Below are positions 18,350 through 28,376 of a stretch of DNA of 45,165 nucleotides, in pieces (the stretch's first letter is position 1; the number at the start of each line of letters is the position of its first letter). The position numbers and the translations under genes were made by a program. This DNA comes from Tritrichomonas foetus. Taxonomy: Eukaryota; Parabasalia; Tritrichomonadida; Tritrichomonadidae. The stretch covers positions 32,051-77,215 of the forward strand of contig MLAK01000326.1 of NCBI GenBank assembly GCA_001839685.1, read 5' to 3'. Below the pieces are notes generated by a model. It did no database searches. It was not told the origin of the DNA and saw only the letters and a program-made list of their open reading frames with translations.

Positions 18350-19060
18350 TTATTCTTTCTTTTGTTTCTTCTGTTTTGGTGGAGCGCCCAATTTGAAGTA
18401 TTTGATAATGTTTGGATAATTCATGATTTTGTCTTCAGCAATAGCTGGATTATACCTCCTAACTTCTTTTCCATCCTTGTAGTGAACGATTGTTGGTATT
18501 TGCCGGAGAGTTCCGTTTGTTGCAGAAATTTGGAAATCTTTTTCAACGGCCGGGGATCTGCCAATGTCAAATCGTGCAAATAAGCGGTCCTGCGTGGTAT
18601 ATTTTTCAGAAATATCAAGAAACACAGGCGTTATTGCAATACAGCGGTTCTCCCAAGTTGTGTAAAAAAGAATGAAGCACTCCGGAACACGCTCAATATA
18701 TGGCCTCAATAATTCTTCACTCAAAGTGGCAACACGCTGCGTGATTTCAAAAAAGGGCGGCTCTACTCCAAAATGGACGACGATCGTCGCAATTCCAAAG
18801 CAGATTCCCCATAAATAATCGAATTGGAACATCAGCCCGCACATCAAAAAATGAGTGATTTTCAATGCGAAAACGATGTATCCAAGCCAGGATTCGACAC
18901 GGATCAAGCGGATAAGTAAAATCACACCGAAGACTCCAAAACTTTTGAATTCATAATCTTGAAGGGTGGTTAGATCGGACTCGCTGATGAAGTGAAAACG
19001 GAATAGTAGATAGACTGAAGTGAGACACGCCTGAAGGAAAAGATAAGGGAATTGCTTCAT
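18350..19060 (-). CDS. TMX2-like thioredoxin-related ER membrane protein
   Basis: 236 residues. Several hydrophobic segments in the first 100 residues are followed by a thioredoxin-like domain (about 110-220): FILFYTTWENRC, then LFARFDIGR and a LRQIPTIVHYKDGKEVRRY strand with the cis-proline region (IPT). The active-site region is E-N-R-C (C140), so only the second cysteine of CxxC is present. This agrees with TMX2, whose human form has SNDC. The C-terminus has Lys at -3 and -5 (KxKxx), a dilysine ER-retrieval signal, as expected for an ER membrane protein. Probably not an efficient oxidoreductase. The TMX2 assignment rests on the layout and motifs. Confidence 0.75.
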   Translation of the reverse strand: MKQFPYLFLQACLTSVYLLFRFHFISESDLTTLQDYEFKSFGVFGVILLIRLIRVESWLGYIVFALKITHFLMCGLMFQFDYLWGICFGIATIVVHFGVEPPFFEITQRVATLSEELLRPYIERVPECFILFYTTWENRCIAITPVFLDISEKYTTQDRLFARFDIGRSPAVEKDFQISATNGTLRQIPTIVHYKDGKEVRRYNPAIAEDKIMNYPNIIKYFKLGAPPKQKKQKKE

Positions 19061-19545
19061 TTTTTCTATCGTTCAATAATAAAGTATTCAATATTTTGAT
19101 GAGACATTCGTCAATATAGTATAAAGTATTTAATATTTTGAGGTTATATTTGGCAATATAAATTCGTCAAAAAGTGATACAAAAAATTGAATAGTAGTGA
19201 TGAGGTGATGTGCTAATGAGTGAAGTTATTCAAGAATGAAGAATGGATAGGATAAGAAAATTATTTGATATCAAAAATGGCATAATAGTAATGCACATTA
19301 TTTTTTATACATAAATCATTGGGCAATAACTCGAACTAAAGATTCGAAGAATTATGGAATTGAAAAAGATTGGAATCAAAAAGTTTGATAATTAAGGTTC
19401 GAAATCGTGCTCTTGAAAACAAATAATATTTGTATACAATCCTTTAAATATCACAACTATTAAATAGTGAAAACGATATGTAAAATTTACCGTAAATATT
19501 ACAATTTTATTAAAAATTATGAACAAAAAATAAAGGAAAATAAAA
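19061..19545. other. AT-rich spacer
   Basis: About 485 bp between two minus-strand genes. It contains a repeated phrase (aagtatt-aatattttga at about 19082 and 19123) and no supportable gene. A GGTTCGAAATC string at 19396-19406 looks like a tRNA B box but has no cloverleaf around it. Confidence 0.5.
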
Positions 19546-22179
19546 TTATATATTTTCTCCCAGTTCACTCTGGAGGAAATGAAAAGCAGGCTCAAAGTCT
19601 GCTTTTATGCTAGTAAGCTTGAGTTTTTGAGAAAGTTCTTGAATTGTCAGTTTAAGACATTCGTGCCTCACAGCTGCAATGAAAATTTTTAGAATTAATG
19701 GATAAATTTCTGTATCAACACTATCAAGTGAATTAATGAAGGACAAAATGTGTTCCGCATTTTCTTTGTTTACCGAAAGCGCAATCGCAGTTGAAATTAC
19801 TCTTCCATCAGGCCATTTGGCAAGAATCTCATCAATTATGTCTTTAGGGAAAACAGTATTTTGATCTGACATAGTTATAATAACTAATGAAATCGAAGTA
19901 AACAAAGAATTTGCTCTTTCTTGTAATGAATCACTTTTCGGTTCTTTACTATCATTTTCTGTGAATTCTGTCTTAGTTTTTTTATTGGTTTCGTTAATTT
20001 CATTATTTTCTAGTTTTTTATATAATTGAAGAATCTTTCTAAGGGCTTCACAATTCATTCTTCTTACATCACCAATCACCAATAAACATCGTAAAGCAGC
20101 AGATACAATGGTTTCATTATCGTACCTTAAAGAAGCCACACATTTATCAATGATTGCTTCTCGAATACTTGGATCAATTGGGTCTTGACAGACTGCATCA
20201 AGTGCCAAAGCAATATGTTTTGGATTCATTGCATAAACAGCACAGAGATCAGCAACACCATTTTTACAAGCAGCGACAGTTATATCTTCATCTTGTTCTT
20301 CACTACCTGTTGGAATTTCTTCGACAAATTTGGATACAACTTCAACTGGAACAGAATTTCTTGGTAAATTCCGGAGAATCTTTGCTGCTTGTGCATGTTT
20401 TGATGTCCCAAGGAACAATAAAAGAATGTTTGCGATTTCACTTGGTGTTGCAGTGTTTTCAGCCATTTTTAAAGTCTCCCAACAAATGTCCACGCATTGT
20501 GGTGGAAGGGTTGTTGATGTTAAAGGACGAAAAGCTTCAACAAGTGACATTGATCCTTTTGTACTAAATACTTTAGCCATTCTTACTTCAATTTCTTCAC
20601 AAAGAACTTCTCCGGTTGTTGCACTTTCTTCGATATATTTCGCTACTGCTGATGAATCCGCACCATCAAGTAATAAAACATTTGCTTTAAATAATCGAAC
20701 AATTTCATCAAATGTAGGTCGGGTGTAAGGATCTTCTTCCCAACAACGTGTCATCAAAGCTGCAAATTCAGGAGCAACATCTTCTGGAATTTCTGGTCGC
20801 ATTCCTTGGGTTAAAACATTTTTAATAATAGTATGAGCATCCATACCGGAATAAGGTGTTTTCCCGGTTACTATTTCCCATAAAACTACTCCGTATGCAT
20901 AAACATCAACTTTTGCATTATATTGACGATTATGTCTTAACAGTTCAGGTGCCATCCAATGAGGAGTACCAATATTTGATGTCATTGGCATGTTTTCATC
21001 AGTATGCCTAGAGAATCCAAAATCGCAAACTTTTGCATGTAAATCTCGATCAAGGAGAACATTTAGTGATTTCAAATCTCGATGTGCAATTTGTCTTGAA
21101 TGCATAAACTGCATTCCTCTTGCGATATCGAAAGCTGCAATGGTTTTCATCGTTGCATCTAGCCGGTGAAAACGATGGAGATCATGAAAAAGTGAACCAT
21201 TTGGCATCCACTGTGTGATTATACAAAATGGAGGAGTATCAGTTGCTCCAACTAATTTGATAAGTGCTGGATGTTGAATGCTTGCAAGAACAGCAACTTC
21301 TCTTTGAAATGATTGAAATCTTGCACCATTTAATTTATTGAAATCAAACTGTTTGATTGCAACATCAACATCTGCAAGATCAGTGCCTGGTCTATTGTCT
21401 TTAGCTATGTATACATGTGCTGTAACACCTCTTCCTATTTCCTTTAATATTGTAAAATCACTTAATCGAACTTTCCAGCTTTGATAATTAACAGGAATTG
21501 GTGAAAAAATTCTGGATGAATGTAAAACAGTATGTCTTGAAAGTCTTTCTTTAATTTGAATTAATTTTTTGGTTAATAAATCGACAAATATTTTATTATC
21601 CTTATTTACAAGCAAACATTGTGAAAAAGATGCTTCTATCGCTCGTAAATCAAGAGCTATATATTGATTCCATTGATCTGATTCAATATCAAGCAAAAGC
21701 TCCAAATGTGAATCAGGAAGGATTTTTTTGACTTTTTGACTGATTGATTTAAAAATTGTGTGAATTTGATCAGGAACATATGAAATATTATTCTCAAGGG
21801 TTGTTCCAGTCCACGTTGGAAGTAGATTCTGAGTGAGCAAATGATAAAATTCTTGGAAGTCAGTTAGAATCTCACAAATTATCACATCACCTCTATCACC
21901 TAATGTTATATACTCCCCAGTCAGTGATTGAACAAAATGTCTCAACTGAGTGATCGAAAATTCAAATATTTTTCGATATACTGCAGTTTGACTTGAAAGA
22001 ACTTCCAGGTGCTTAAAGCTCTGAATGAGTGTTTCTTTTGGGCTATTCATGTTAACAAGAGGTATCATGGGAAGCGAACTGAAAGAAGAGAAAAATGAAG
22101 ATTTTTTTGAATGGCATTCAACTTTTTGTAAGAATGAAATTGAATGAAAATGATGAAATTGGTTCACAAAATAAATCAT
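19546..22179 (-). CDS. TKL-type protein kinase with helical-repeat C-terminus
   Basis: 877 residues from the first ATG. A helical N-terminal domain (about 45-235) is followed by a kinase domain (about 242-505) with EIGRGVTAHVYIA, DVAIKQF, HRDLKSLNVLL, CDFGFSRH, GTPHWMAPELL and CWEEDPYTRPTFDEI. The APE and RPTF motifs mark the TKL group. The last 370 residues look like an alpha-solenoid of short helical repeats. This architecture is common among the expanded trichomonad TKL kinases. The start is uncertain: the first 37 residues are Ser/Phe/His-rich and unlike the rest. In-frame ATGs at 22068 and 22050 fit better with a TCATT initiator-like motif at 22094-22098, and would leave more room for the promoter shared with the divergent gene at 22234. 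Confidence 0.9.
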   Translation of the reverse strand: MIYFVNQFHHFHSISFLQKVECHSKKSSFFSSFSSLPMIPLVNMNSPKETLIQSFKHLEVLSSQTAVYRKIFEFSITQLRHFVQSLTGEYITLGDRGDVIICEILTDFQEFYHLLTQNLLPTWTGTTLENNISYVPDQIHTIFKSISQKVKKILPDSHLELLLDIESDQWNQYIALDLRAIEASFSQCLLVNKDNKIFVDLLTKKLIQIKERLSRHTVLHSSRIFSPIPVNYQSWKVRLSDFTILKEIGRGVTAHVYIAKDNRPGTDLADVDVAIKQFDFNKLNGARFQSFQREVAVLASIQHPALIKLVGATDTPPFCIITQWMPNGSLFHDLHRFHRLDATMKTIAAFDIARGMQFMHSRQIAHRDLKSLNVLLDRDLHAKVCDFGFSRHTDENMPMTSNIGTPHWMAPELLRHNRQYNAKVDVYAYGVVLWEIVTGKTPYSGMDAHTIIKNVLTQGMRPEIPEDVAPEFAALMTRCWEEDPYTRPTFDEIVRLFKANVLLLDGADSSAVAKYIEESATTGEVLCEEIEVRMAKVFSTKGSMSLVEAFRPLTSTTLPPQCVDICWETLKMAENTATPSEIANILLLFLGTSKHAQAAKILRNLPRNSVPVEVVSKFVEEIPTGSEEQDEDITVAACKNGVADLCAVYAMNPKHIALALDAVCQDPIDPSIREAIIDKCVASLRYDNETIVSAALRCLLVIGDVRRMNCEALRKILQLYKKLENNEINETNKKTKTEFTENDSKEPKSDSLQERANSLFTSISLVIITMSDQNTVFPKDIIDEILAKWPDGRVISTAIALSVNKENAEHILSFINSLDSVDTEIYPLILKIFIAAVRHECLKLTIQELSQKLKLTSIKADFEPAFHFLQSELGENI

Positions 22180-22206
22180 TCAATCAAATTGTAAACTTTT
22201 GAAAAT

Positions 22207-22211
22207 TCACA
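22207..22211 (+). promoter_or_regulatory. Initiator-like TCACA of the beta-helix gene
   Basis: TTCACA with the putative start at 22209, 25 bases before the ATG at 22234. A second near-match (TCACC) is at 22226. The compact divergent promoter is shared with the TKL kinase. Confidence 0.35.
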
Positions 22212-22233
22212 AAAAGTTGTGGAAATCACCCAA

Positions 22234-23502
22234 ATGATCAATCTTTCTTTAGCGTGCTTAACACTTTCGACTTTAACAAATTCGCCTTTTATTAGCAGCA
22301 CGTTTTTATCGAAAGATTCAAAAAGTTCGTTTTTCAAGCTTCAACTTTCACATTTTTCTCATTCGTTTTATCTTTCGCATATTCAATCCAGCGGCTTTAA
22401 ACAGGCGATTTTTTCCGGTTGTAACTTTAACAATTTTTTAAGCAATGTCATAAAAGTCGATCAAATAAACAGAATGAGATTCCAATCACCAAATAAACGA
22501 ATGATTTTTTCATTTGATAACGTAACAGTCGAAAATTGTAGATTTGTTAAAATCAAAAACTGTGAAAACACTGGCGGCGCCCTAACCGTTTTTGCATCTT
22601 TGATCATATTTAATTCATATTTTCATGATTGCTGCGGAAGTGAAGGAGGCTGCATTTCTGGCCACGATCATTTCAATTGTTCATTCACAACATTTGAGCT
22701 CTGCAGAGCGAAACAAAGTGCTGCGTTCGATATTCGAACACACGCAAAATCCCAAATTTTGGTTTCTAATGTTGCTGCTCAGGCATTAACCGCTGACTTT
22801 TTTGCCTTTTGTTATGCAACTACAAAGGGCGAGTTTAATGTTGATTATTCGAATTTAACCGACATGTATGCAAACCAATGTGTTGGAAGTCTTGAAGAAA
22901 ATGGAGGAACTTATATAAATAAATTTACGATGTTTGTTCGATCAAAAGCAAAAGTTCATAATGGATGTTTAACAATCAGATCTTCACAGAATTTTAAAAT
23001 TGAAAATTGTCTATTTTTAGAATGTTCTCATTGTTCAGCAGAAAATAATGCAGGCGCTTCTCTCCTTATTTATGACAATCCATACGCTAATCTGATATCA
23101 GATACTTTATTTGTAAATTGTGACGCTGATAACAGTTTCAACGTAGCGATCGCTTCTGGTGCATCAATGAAGTTCACAAGATGCAAATTTACAGGGGCTA
23201 GAGAAAAAGAAGTGAATAATCAAAATATGATTCTAGACAGCACAGAATTCAAACAAAGCATTGAAAGTAATGATGTTATGAATGACTTTCAACAGCACTT
23301 TACAGGTAAAACAATTGGGTATACACAAATCGGGAAGGAAGAAAATAATGTTGTTGGAAATACTATGCCTGAAAAAAACATGCCACTCATTCATTTTGTT
23401 GCAGTTTGCATTTCTCTCGTAATTTCTTTCATTCTTCAGAAAATGACAACTTGTATTATGTATTCTGTATGCTCACGGAAAAATATGAGAGAGAATCTCT
23501 AA
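22234..23502 (+). CDS. Putative right-handed beta-helix surface protein with C-terminal membrane anchor
   Basis: 422 residues from the ATG at 22234 (the frame is open upstream to a GTG, but no earlier ATG exists). A hydrophobic N-terminus is followed by a region with short repeated strands ending in polar turns: FDNVTVENCRF, TGGALTVFASLIIFNSYFHDC, EGGCISG, IENCLFLEC, DTLFVNCD, MKFTRCKF. These resemble parallel beta-helix rungs and the GGA-[IL]/FxxC-type motifs of trichomonad polymorphic-membrane-protein-like (Pmp) proteins. A hydrophobic segment at about 383-408 followed by basic residues is a likely membrane anchor with a short cytoplasmic tail. Probably displayed on the cell surface. The ligand is unknown, and the Pmp link is moderate in strength. 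Confidence 0.7.
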   Translation: MINLSLACLTLSTLTNSPFISSTFLSKDSKSSFFKLQLSHFSHSFYLSHIQSSGFKQAIFSGCNFNNFLSNVIKVDQINRMRFQSPNKRMIFSFDNVTVENCRFVKIKNCENTGGALTVFASLIIFNSYFHDCCGSEGGCISGHDHFNCSFTTFELCRAKQSAAFDIRTHAKSQILVSNVAAQALTADFFAFCYATTKGEFNVDYSNLTDMYANQCVGSLEENGGTYINKFTMFVRSKAKVHNGCLTIRSSQNFKIENCLFLECSHCSAENNAGASLLIYDNPYANLISDTLFVNCDADNSFNVAIASGASMKFTRCKFTGAREKEVNNQNMILDSTEFKQSIESNDVMNDFQQHFTGKTIGYTQIGKEENNVVGNTMPEKNMPLIHFVAVCISLVISFILQKMTTCIMYSVCSRKNMRENL

Positions 23503-23751
23503 TTTCGGATTATTATATGAATGTTGATCGGAATATATAACTATTATGTATTATATATAAATATACAATAGATTAATTTATTCGGTTTTTATTCACATAA
23601 TTATAATGAATTGACATCATTCTTTATTGTTAAATATTCGATTATTCAATCATTCCTTTATATATTTATGTTATTTATTCGAATCCTCATTAACTTCATT
23701 TAAACAAACATACATACATAAACACGTATGTATTCTCACACACGCACACAC

Positions 23752-23789
<38 letters not shown>

Positions 23790-23849
23790 ATATATATTTC
23801 TTATCAAGATATTTTGATTGTTTATAGTTTAATGAATGTTGTCAATAGT
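23503..23849. other. Convergent spacer with poly(A) tract
   Basis: About 350 bp. Contains a CA-rich stretch (about 23703-23753) immediately followed by 34 adenines (23754-23787). No gene. Confidence 0.6.
23754..23787. repeat. Poly(A) tract, 34 bases
   Basis: Uninterrupted A run next to a CA-rich microsatellite. The exact length in an assembly is unreliable. Confidence 0.95.
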
Positions 23850-26066
23850 TCATTGGAGAAATTTGAGAAGTGTTTGTGAAAGTATCATAAACTCTTCAAT
23901 ATTTTGGGAATTAGATAGAAAGAGTTTGATGTTACTAGAAGCTGAACAGTGAAGAAATTGTTGGAAATTAGAAGCTGCAGCACTTTGAAGGAATAAAAGT
24001 GCTTGTTTAATTTCATTCGTGGTAAATGAATTCACATCTTTTCCAATGATAATTTTGAAGCCAAATTCAATCCAATTTTCACAGTGTGATGTACTACTTA
24101 CGATAACTTCAATTATTTTTAACATATCTTTAAAAAATTCACCTTCATAAATTTCATAAAAGATTTGTATTTGTTCAACTAATGAACAATCAAAATCAAA
24201 ATTATCTGCAGATAAGTGTCTATAAAATGGTTTGAAAAATTGTTTTCGTTTATCTTCAATGAAACTCCAGAAATGAGGAATCATTGATATTTCATTTTTT
24301 ATGATAGAAAAATGAATAATTGAATTTATAGAAATTTGTGGATTATTTTGATAAATATTAAATAAAATTGAATTATCACTGGGATGACAAAGTATAAACA
24401 ATGAAGTAATTGCTGATATTGATTCAACAGTAATTTCTTTTATCAACAAATGAAATAGCAAATGAAATAAAATTTTCAAAAAATGATAATGGTCATTGAT
24501 ATCAATAATATTATTTAAATTCGTTAATATTTGCTCTATTAAAACATAAATGAATTTATTTGGTATATTTTCTTTCAGTATCGATTTAGTTTCTGGATTA
24601 TTTAGTAAATTTGTGAATTTGAATAGAATATTCAAAATAACTTCCGGATTAAACAACAAGCAAGAACAAATGCTCAATAAAGCTTTTTGAATTCTCAATA
24701 AAAGAAAAACTGATAAAGAATTTTGTAACAAATGAATAAAAAAATCGATAAGATAACATGTTGAATTGCATGTATTTTCAATCGCAAATTCTTTTAAAAT
24801 TTCACATGAAATTGCAGCCAAAACTTGATGATCATTGAAAAAATTGCTAATTCTCTCACAAAGAGGAAAAATTAACTCCAATGGAACGATTTTCTTGGCA
24901 ATTATTGAATGAAGCGACCATAAAGACGATTCTCGAACACGAAGGTTTTCATCATTTAAATGATTTGAAATTAAATTCAAGAATTGAATAATTTGTTCAT
25001 TCGTAAAGGAACAACATATGAATAAATTAGAAAGAATTCTAAATGAAATTTCTCTGATTTGTGGAACATTTGATTCAAAATCAAGAAATGGCAGAAAAAA
25101 ATTTAAACTTTTTTCATCTAACAAAACAATCATTTGTTCAATTACAGAAAAAGAAGCAATTTGATCATCAAATTCTTCTTCAAGATCAATGGTTGCTTTA
25201 AGTTGTGTGCAGGATATATGATATAAAAGTGGAAGGAATTGGAAAATAATTGAAAAATAAAGATTTTTCTTAATAAATTTTCTTAATAAATAAGAAATTG
25301 ATTGAATATTTGTCTTATTTGATAAATCTTGATAAATATGTTGAAATAAATCCTGCGTGTTAAATAAATTAATTTTTTCAGTGTTAAATTTAATGATCGT
25401 CGCAAGAAAATAATAAATAGTCGGTCTTAAGTTAATTTTTTTTAGGATATTCGAAAGAAATGAAGAAAAGATTTCATGCTGAAAGTTTTCAAAATCATTT
25501 TTTTGGTTTGTAAACAGAAGTGTGAGTAAATCAATCAATTTGGACAATAAATCATCAGAAAGTGAATAATTTTGTAGAATAAAATTAAGTAATTGATTTA
25601 ATATTGTTGAGTTAAGTTCAATTTCTGTACATAAATAAATGAAGGCTTCAATTGAGCCTTTGATAAAATCATTGTTAGATAATAAGGAAAAGAGTGTGAA
25701 AATAAACTGGTCAATGTTCATAAAATCAGATAAATAGAATATTACTTCAGCTGATAATAATCCCGATTGATATGGAATTATAGGGAAAAGTGAGAAACAT
25801 TTAGAAATTAAATCTAATGAGATTTGGATTAAATCATTTCTTTCTTTTTGTGTTTCAATACAATATATAAACTTAACAAGTGATAATACCAAAAACTTAA
25901 TATTGAAATCAAGATTGGTATCATCCAAGACAAGAAAACACAATGAGAAAAAAGATGAAAGATTGGTGTCAGCAAAATTTTGTAAGGTATGCAGTGCCTG
26001 CTTTGAAGTATTATATTGTGAATCAATAGTTTGGGAAAGAAGAGATAAAAACATGCATTTTTCCAT
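23850..26066 (-). CDS. Importin-beta-like HEAT-repeat protein
   Basis: 738 residues, almost entirely amphipathic helices rich in Leu, Ile, Phe, Asn and Ser. The N-terminus (SKQALHTLQNFADTNLSSFF) fits the start of an importin-beta N-terminal repeat. The stretch LNDENLRVRESSLWSLHSIIAK, near residue 370, resembles the HEAT repeat of importin-beta with its conserved Arg-Val-Arg and Trp, followed by the next helix pair. The protein is somewhat shorter than typical importin-beta (about 860). A nuclear transport receptor is the best guess; another HEAT/ARM scaffold is possible. A TCACA motif at 26091-26095 lies 27 bases upstream of the ATG. Confidence 0.6.
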   Translation of the reverse strand: MEKCMFLSLLSQTIDSQYNTSKQALHTLQNFADTNLSSFFSLCFLVLDDTNLDFNIKFLVLSLVKFIYCIETQKERNDLIQISLDLISKCFSLFPIIPYQSGLLSAEVIFYLSDFMNIDQFIFTLFSLLSNNDFIKGSIEAFIYLCTEIELNSTILNQLLNFILQNYSLSDDLLSKLIDLLTLLFTNQKNDFENFQHEIFSSFLSNILKKINLRPTIYYFLATIIKFNTEKINLFNTQDLFQHIYQDLSNKTNIQSISYLLRKFIKKNLYFSIIFQFLPLLYHISCTQLKATIDLEEEFDDQIASFSVIEQMIVLLDEKSLNFFLPFLDFESNVPQIREISFRILSNLFICCSFTNEQIIQFLNLISNHLNDENLRVRESSLWSLHSIIAKKIVPLELIFPLCERISNFFNDHQVLAAISCEILKEFAIENTCNSTCYLIDFFIHLLQNSLSVFLLLRIQKALLSICSCLLFNPEVILNILFKFTNLLNNPETKSILKENIPNKFIYVLIEQILTNLNNIIDINDHYHFLKILFHLLFHLLIKEITVESISAITSLFILCHPSDNSILFNIYQNNPQISINSIIHFSIIKNEISMIPHFWSFIEDKRKQFFKPFYRHLSADNFDFDCSLVEQIQIFYEIYEGEFFKDMLKIIEVIVSSTSHCENWIEFGFKIIIGKDVNSFTTNEIKQALLFLQSAAASNFQQFLHCSASSNIKLFLSNSQNIEEFMILSQTLLKFLQ

Positions 26067-26090
26067 TCATAAAGATCACTAAAGTTATTG

Positions 26091-26095
26091 TGTGA
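26091..26095 (-). promoter_or_regulatory. Initiator-like TCACA of the importin-like gene
   Basis: ATTCACACAATAAC on the minus strand, with putative start at 26093. Part of a 293-bp divergent promoter region. Confidence 0.35.
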
Positions 26096-26342
26096 ATTAT
26101 TTAACGTTTCCACAAGGTCAATTTTAATATGTCAGATTCATAGATTCTTTTCAATATTTTTGGATCAAGCTAAAATAATTTGAATAATTTAAATTTGATA
26201 ATGATGTTTGCAAAATTTTAATCAAGTTCGATAATTTTTTCAGATATTTACACACGATGAATTGAAATTAATTCAATGACATACAATCAATTATTATTTA
26301 CTCTCACAAAAAGTTTATATTTTTTAATCTGGTAACGTTTTT

Positions 26343-26347
26343 TCACA
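26343..26347 (+). promoter_or_regulatory. Initiator-like TCACA of the spliced coiled-coil gene
   Basis: TTTTTTCACAAAAC with the putative start at 26345, 15 bases before the ATG at 26360. Confidence 0.4.
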
Positions 26348-26359
26348 AAACTCGAGAAA

Positions 26360-28376
26360 ATGACTGAAAATGATAATTTTGGGGATGATCCAGTCATTGT
26401 TTTTGATTCCAAACAAGATGGAAATGACGAAAAAGAAGACGAAGCGCCAATTGGAATCGGATTTCGACAGCCATCATTTATAAAGCTTCAAGGTGAGCCA
26501 GTACCAAAAGGTTTTGGCTCACTGGCAGATTTCAGAGAATCCAAGCCGATTATTAAAGCCAAAAGATTTGAAATTTTAGACGCCGAGTCTCAGAAAAAAT
26601 CAGTACAAGAATTATTGGCAAAACGGAACGCGCAAAAGTGGCATGAGTTAGGATACGATCCTGATTTTATGAAGAAAGCACTTGGAAGAAACACATCGCA
26701 TGCAATTTTTACTCAGTCTAACCAATTGGCAGCACATAAAAAAGATTCGAATTACACAAAAACTTCTTCATCATTTTCTAATATTGATACAGTTGCAATG
26801 TTTGGTAGTAAACTTGGCAATATTTTGGAAACACCTATTGAAGAAGAAGCATTTCCTGAAGAAGGAACAGAACAAAAAAATGAAAACACAATTTCTGAAA
26901 AAAATGAAGAAGAAAAACCACAAAAGAAAACAATTAAACGTTGTTTATCTGGTGGTGGTGGAAGAACACCAGTGTTAGAAATGCCATCAGATACTGATTC
27001 AACTTATGATGAATATAACGATATGTCTAATTCGCAATTCATTAATGATGAAATAAGCGCAGGATCATCTCGAAAAAACTCTGAGCAAAATATTCAAGAA
27101 AATCAAGAAACTTTTTGTACAGAACTTGATCATGATTTAATAGAATCGAAAGTCGCTTCTTTATCACCATCCAGATCTCATAGTAGCAAATTAGATATTC
27201 CACCTGCAATAAGACCTTATGTTTTTCATTCACCTGAATCAACTGTTTATCGTGCTTTATGCGGTGAAAAAATTGTTGGACTTTCAGCAGATGCTAAAGC
27301 ACCTGTTATTTCCGATTTAAAGAAATATGTTGATATTACAGCTGATAACGGATTGATTGGTGAAGCTTATTATATTCAATCAATTATAGAAGAAATAAAA
27401 GAAGATAATTCTATAGCAAAAGTGAATGCTGAGAAATCAATTGCTGAAATAAATGCAAAATTAGAAGAAGCTAATACAGAACTTCAAGATCGAGCAAAAT
27501 TGTATGTACTTTTATTTTAATTAGTTTATCAAATAATTAACATTTTAAAATGTTTTTCTTTGATTTTATTTAAAGAAAATAATTTTATAATGTTTAATTA
27601 TTAGATAAATGATTATTTTTATTTATCCTCTAACATTTAGCTGGGATCAACAAGAATATGATATCAATGAAGAAAGAAATGTTGAGCATGAGTCATTAAA
27701 TCATAGATATGCTTCAGCTACGCAAGATCTAGATACAGACTGGCAGTCTTCAAAGAAGAGACAACTTTATAATAAACCATCTTCTCAATTATTGAATATG
27801 AGAAGGATGCTTCAAGGAATGATAAAAACTAAAAAGTTCAAAGATGTTGAAAAACTTGGAGAAATGATAGAAGCAAAAGAAAAAGAAGAATCCGCTTTAG
27901 CTGCAGAAAAAATGCAAATTGATTATAGTGTTGCTGATAATCGTCTTCGAGACCTTTATGAAACTGAACGGATTGCAATTGAAGGGAAATTTGAAACAAA
28001 AATGAATAATCTAATTCGATTAAGAGATACTAATTTAAGACCAATTATTCAAAGAGTTGAAAATTTAAAGAAAGCTAAAGAAGAAGCAATCATAAACTCT
28101 AAAAAAGTTGGTTGTCTTGAACCCACAACTAAATCAAGAGCTATAACATCATCAAAGCAATCTTCTCGACAATCTTCTAGGCAATCTTCAAGAGTTTCTC
28201 CTGCTCGAGTTCCTGCTTTTTTGGCTACTCCAAAATTAAATGTTCCTGCTTTTTCTCCAAAGAAAAGGAAGTCGATTGCAACTTCTAATCCAGCTTCTCC
28301 AATGATATGCCGCCCTCAGACAAGACAGTCAGAAACTAGATCGTCACTATCAAGCCGTGGATATTCCTATCGTTAA
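26360..28376 (+). CDS. Coiled-coil protein with one spliceosomal intron (exons 26360-27501 and 27641-28376)
   Basis: Removing 27502-27640 gives one open frame of 625 residues; unspliced, it stops at 27518-27520. The splice falls inside a codon (two bases from exon 1, one from exon 2) and the frame is kept. The N-terminal half is acidic and low complexity with Ser-rich stretches. The second half is coiled coil and contains W-Q-S-S-KK-x-x-LYN-K-PS, matching the WKSQKKARLYNRPS region of the intronless paralogue at 5345. Sequence similar to the paralogue continues across the exon junction, which supports the splice. The tail has SSRQSSRQSSR repeats and is basic. The family is unnamed; a cytoskeletal role is a guess. 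Confidence 0.85.
27502..27640 (+). other. Spliceosomal intron, 139 bp
   Basis: The donor is GTATGT (27502-27507), the invariant trichomonad 5' splice site. The acceptor is TCTAACATTTAG (27629-27640), which keeps CTAACA and the final AG of the trichomonad ACTAACACACAG motif, where the branch site and 3' splice site are fused. Stop codons in the intron and the frame change between flanking ORFs are explained by its removal. Confidence 0.9.

Noticed and set aside
19396..19406. tRNA B-box-like GGTTCGAAATC
   Set aside because: No acceptor stem or anticodon arm can be formed around it and the B-box ending is wrong.
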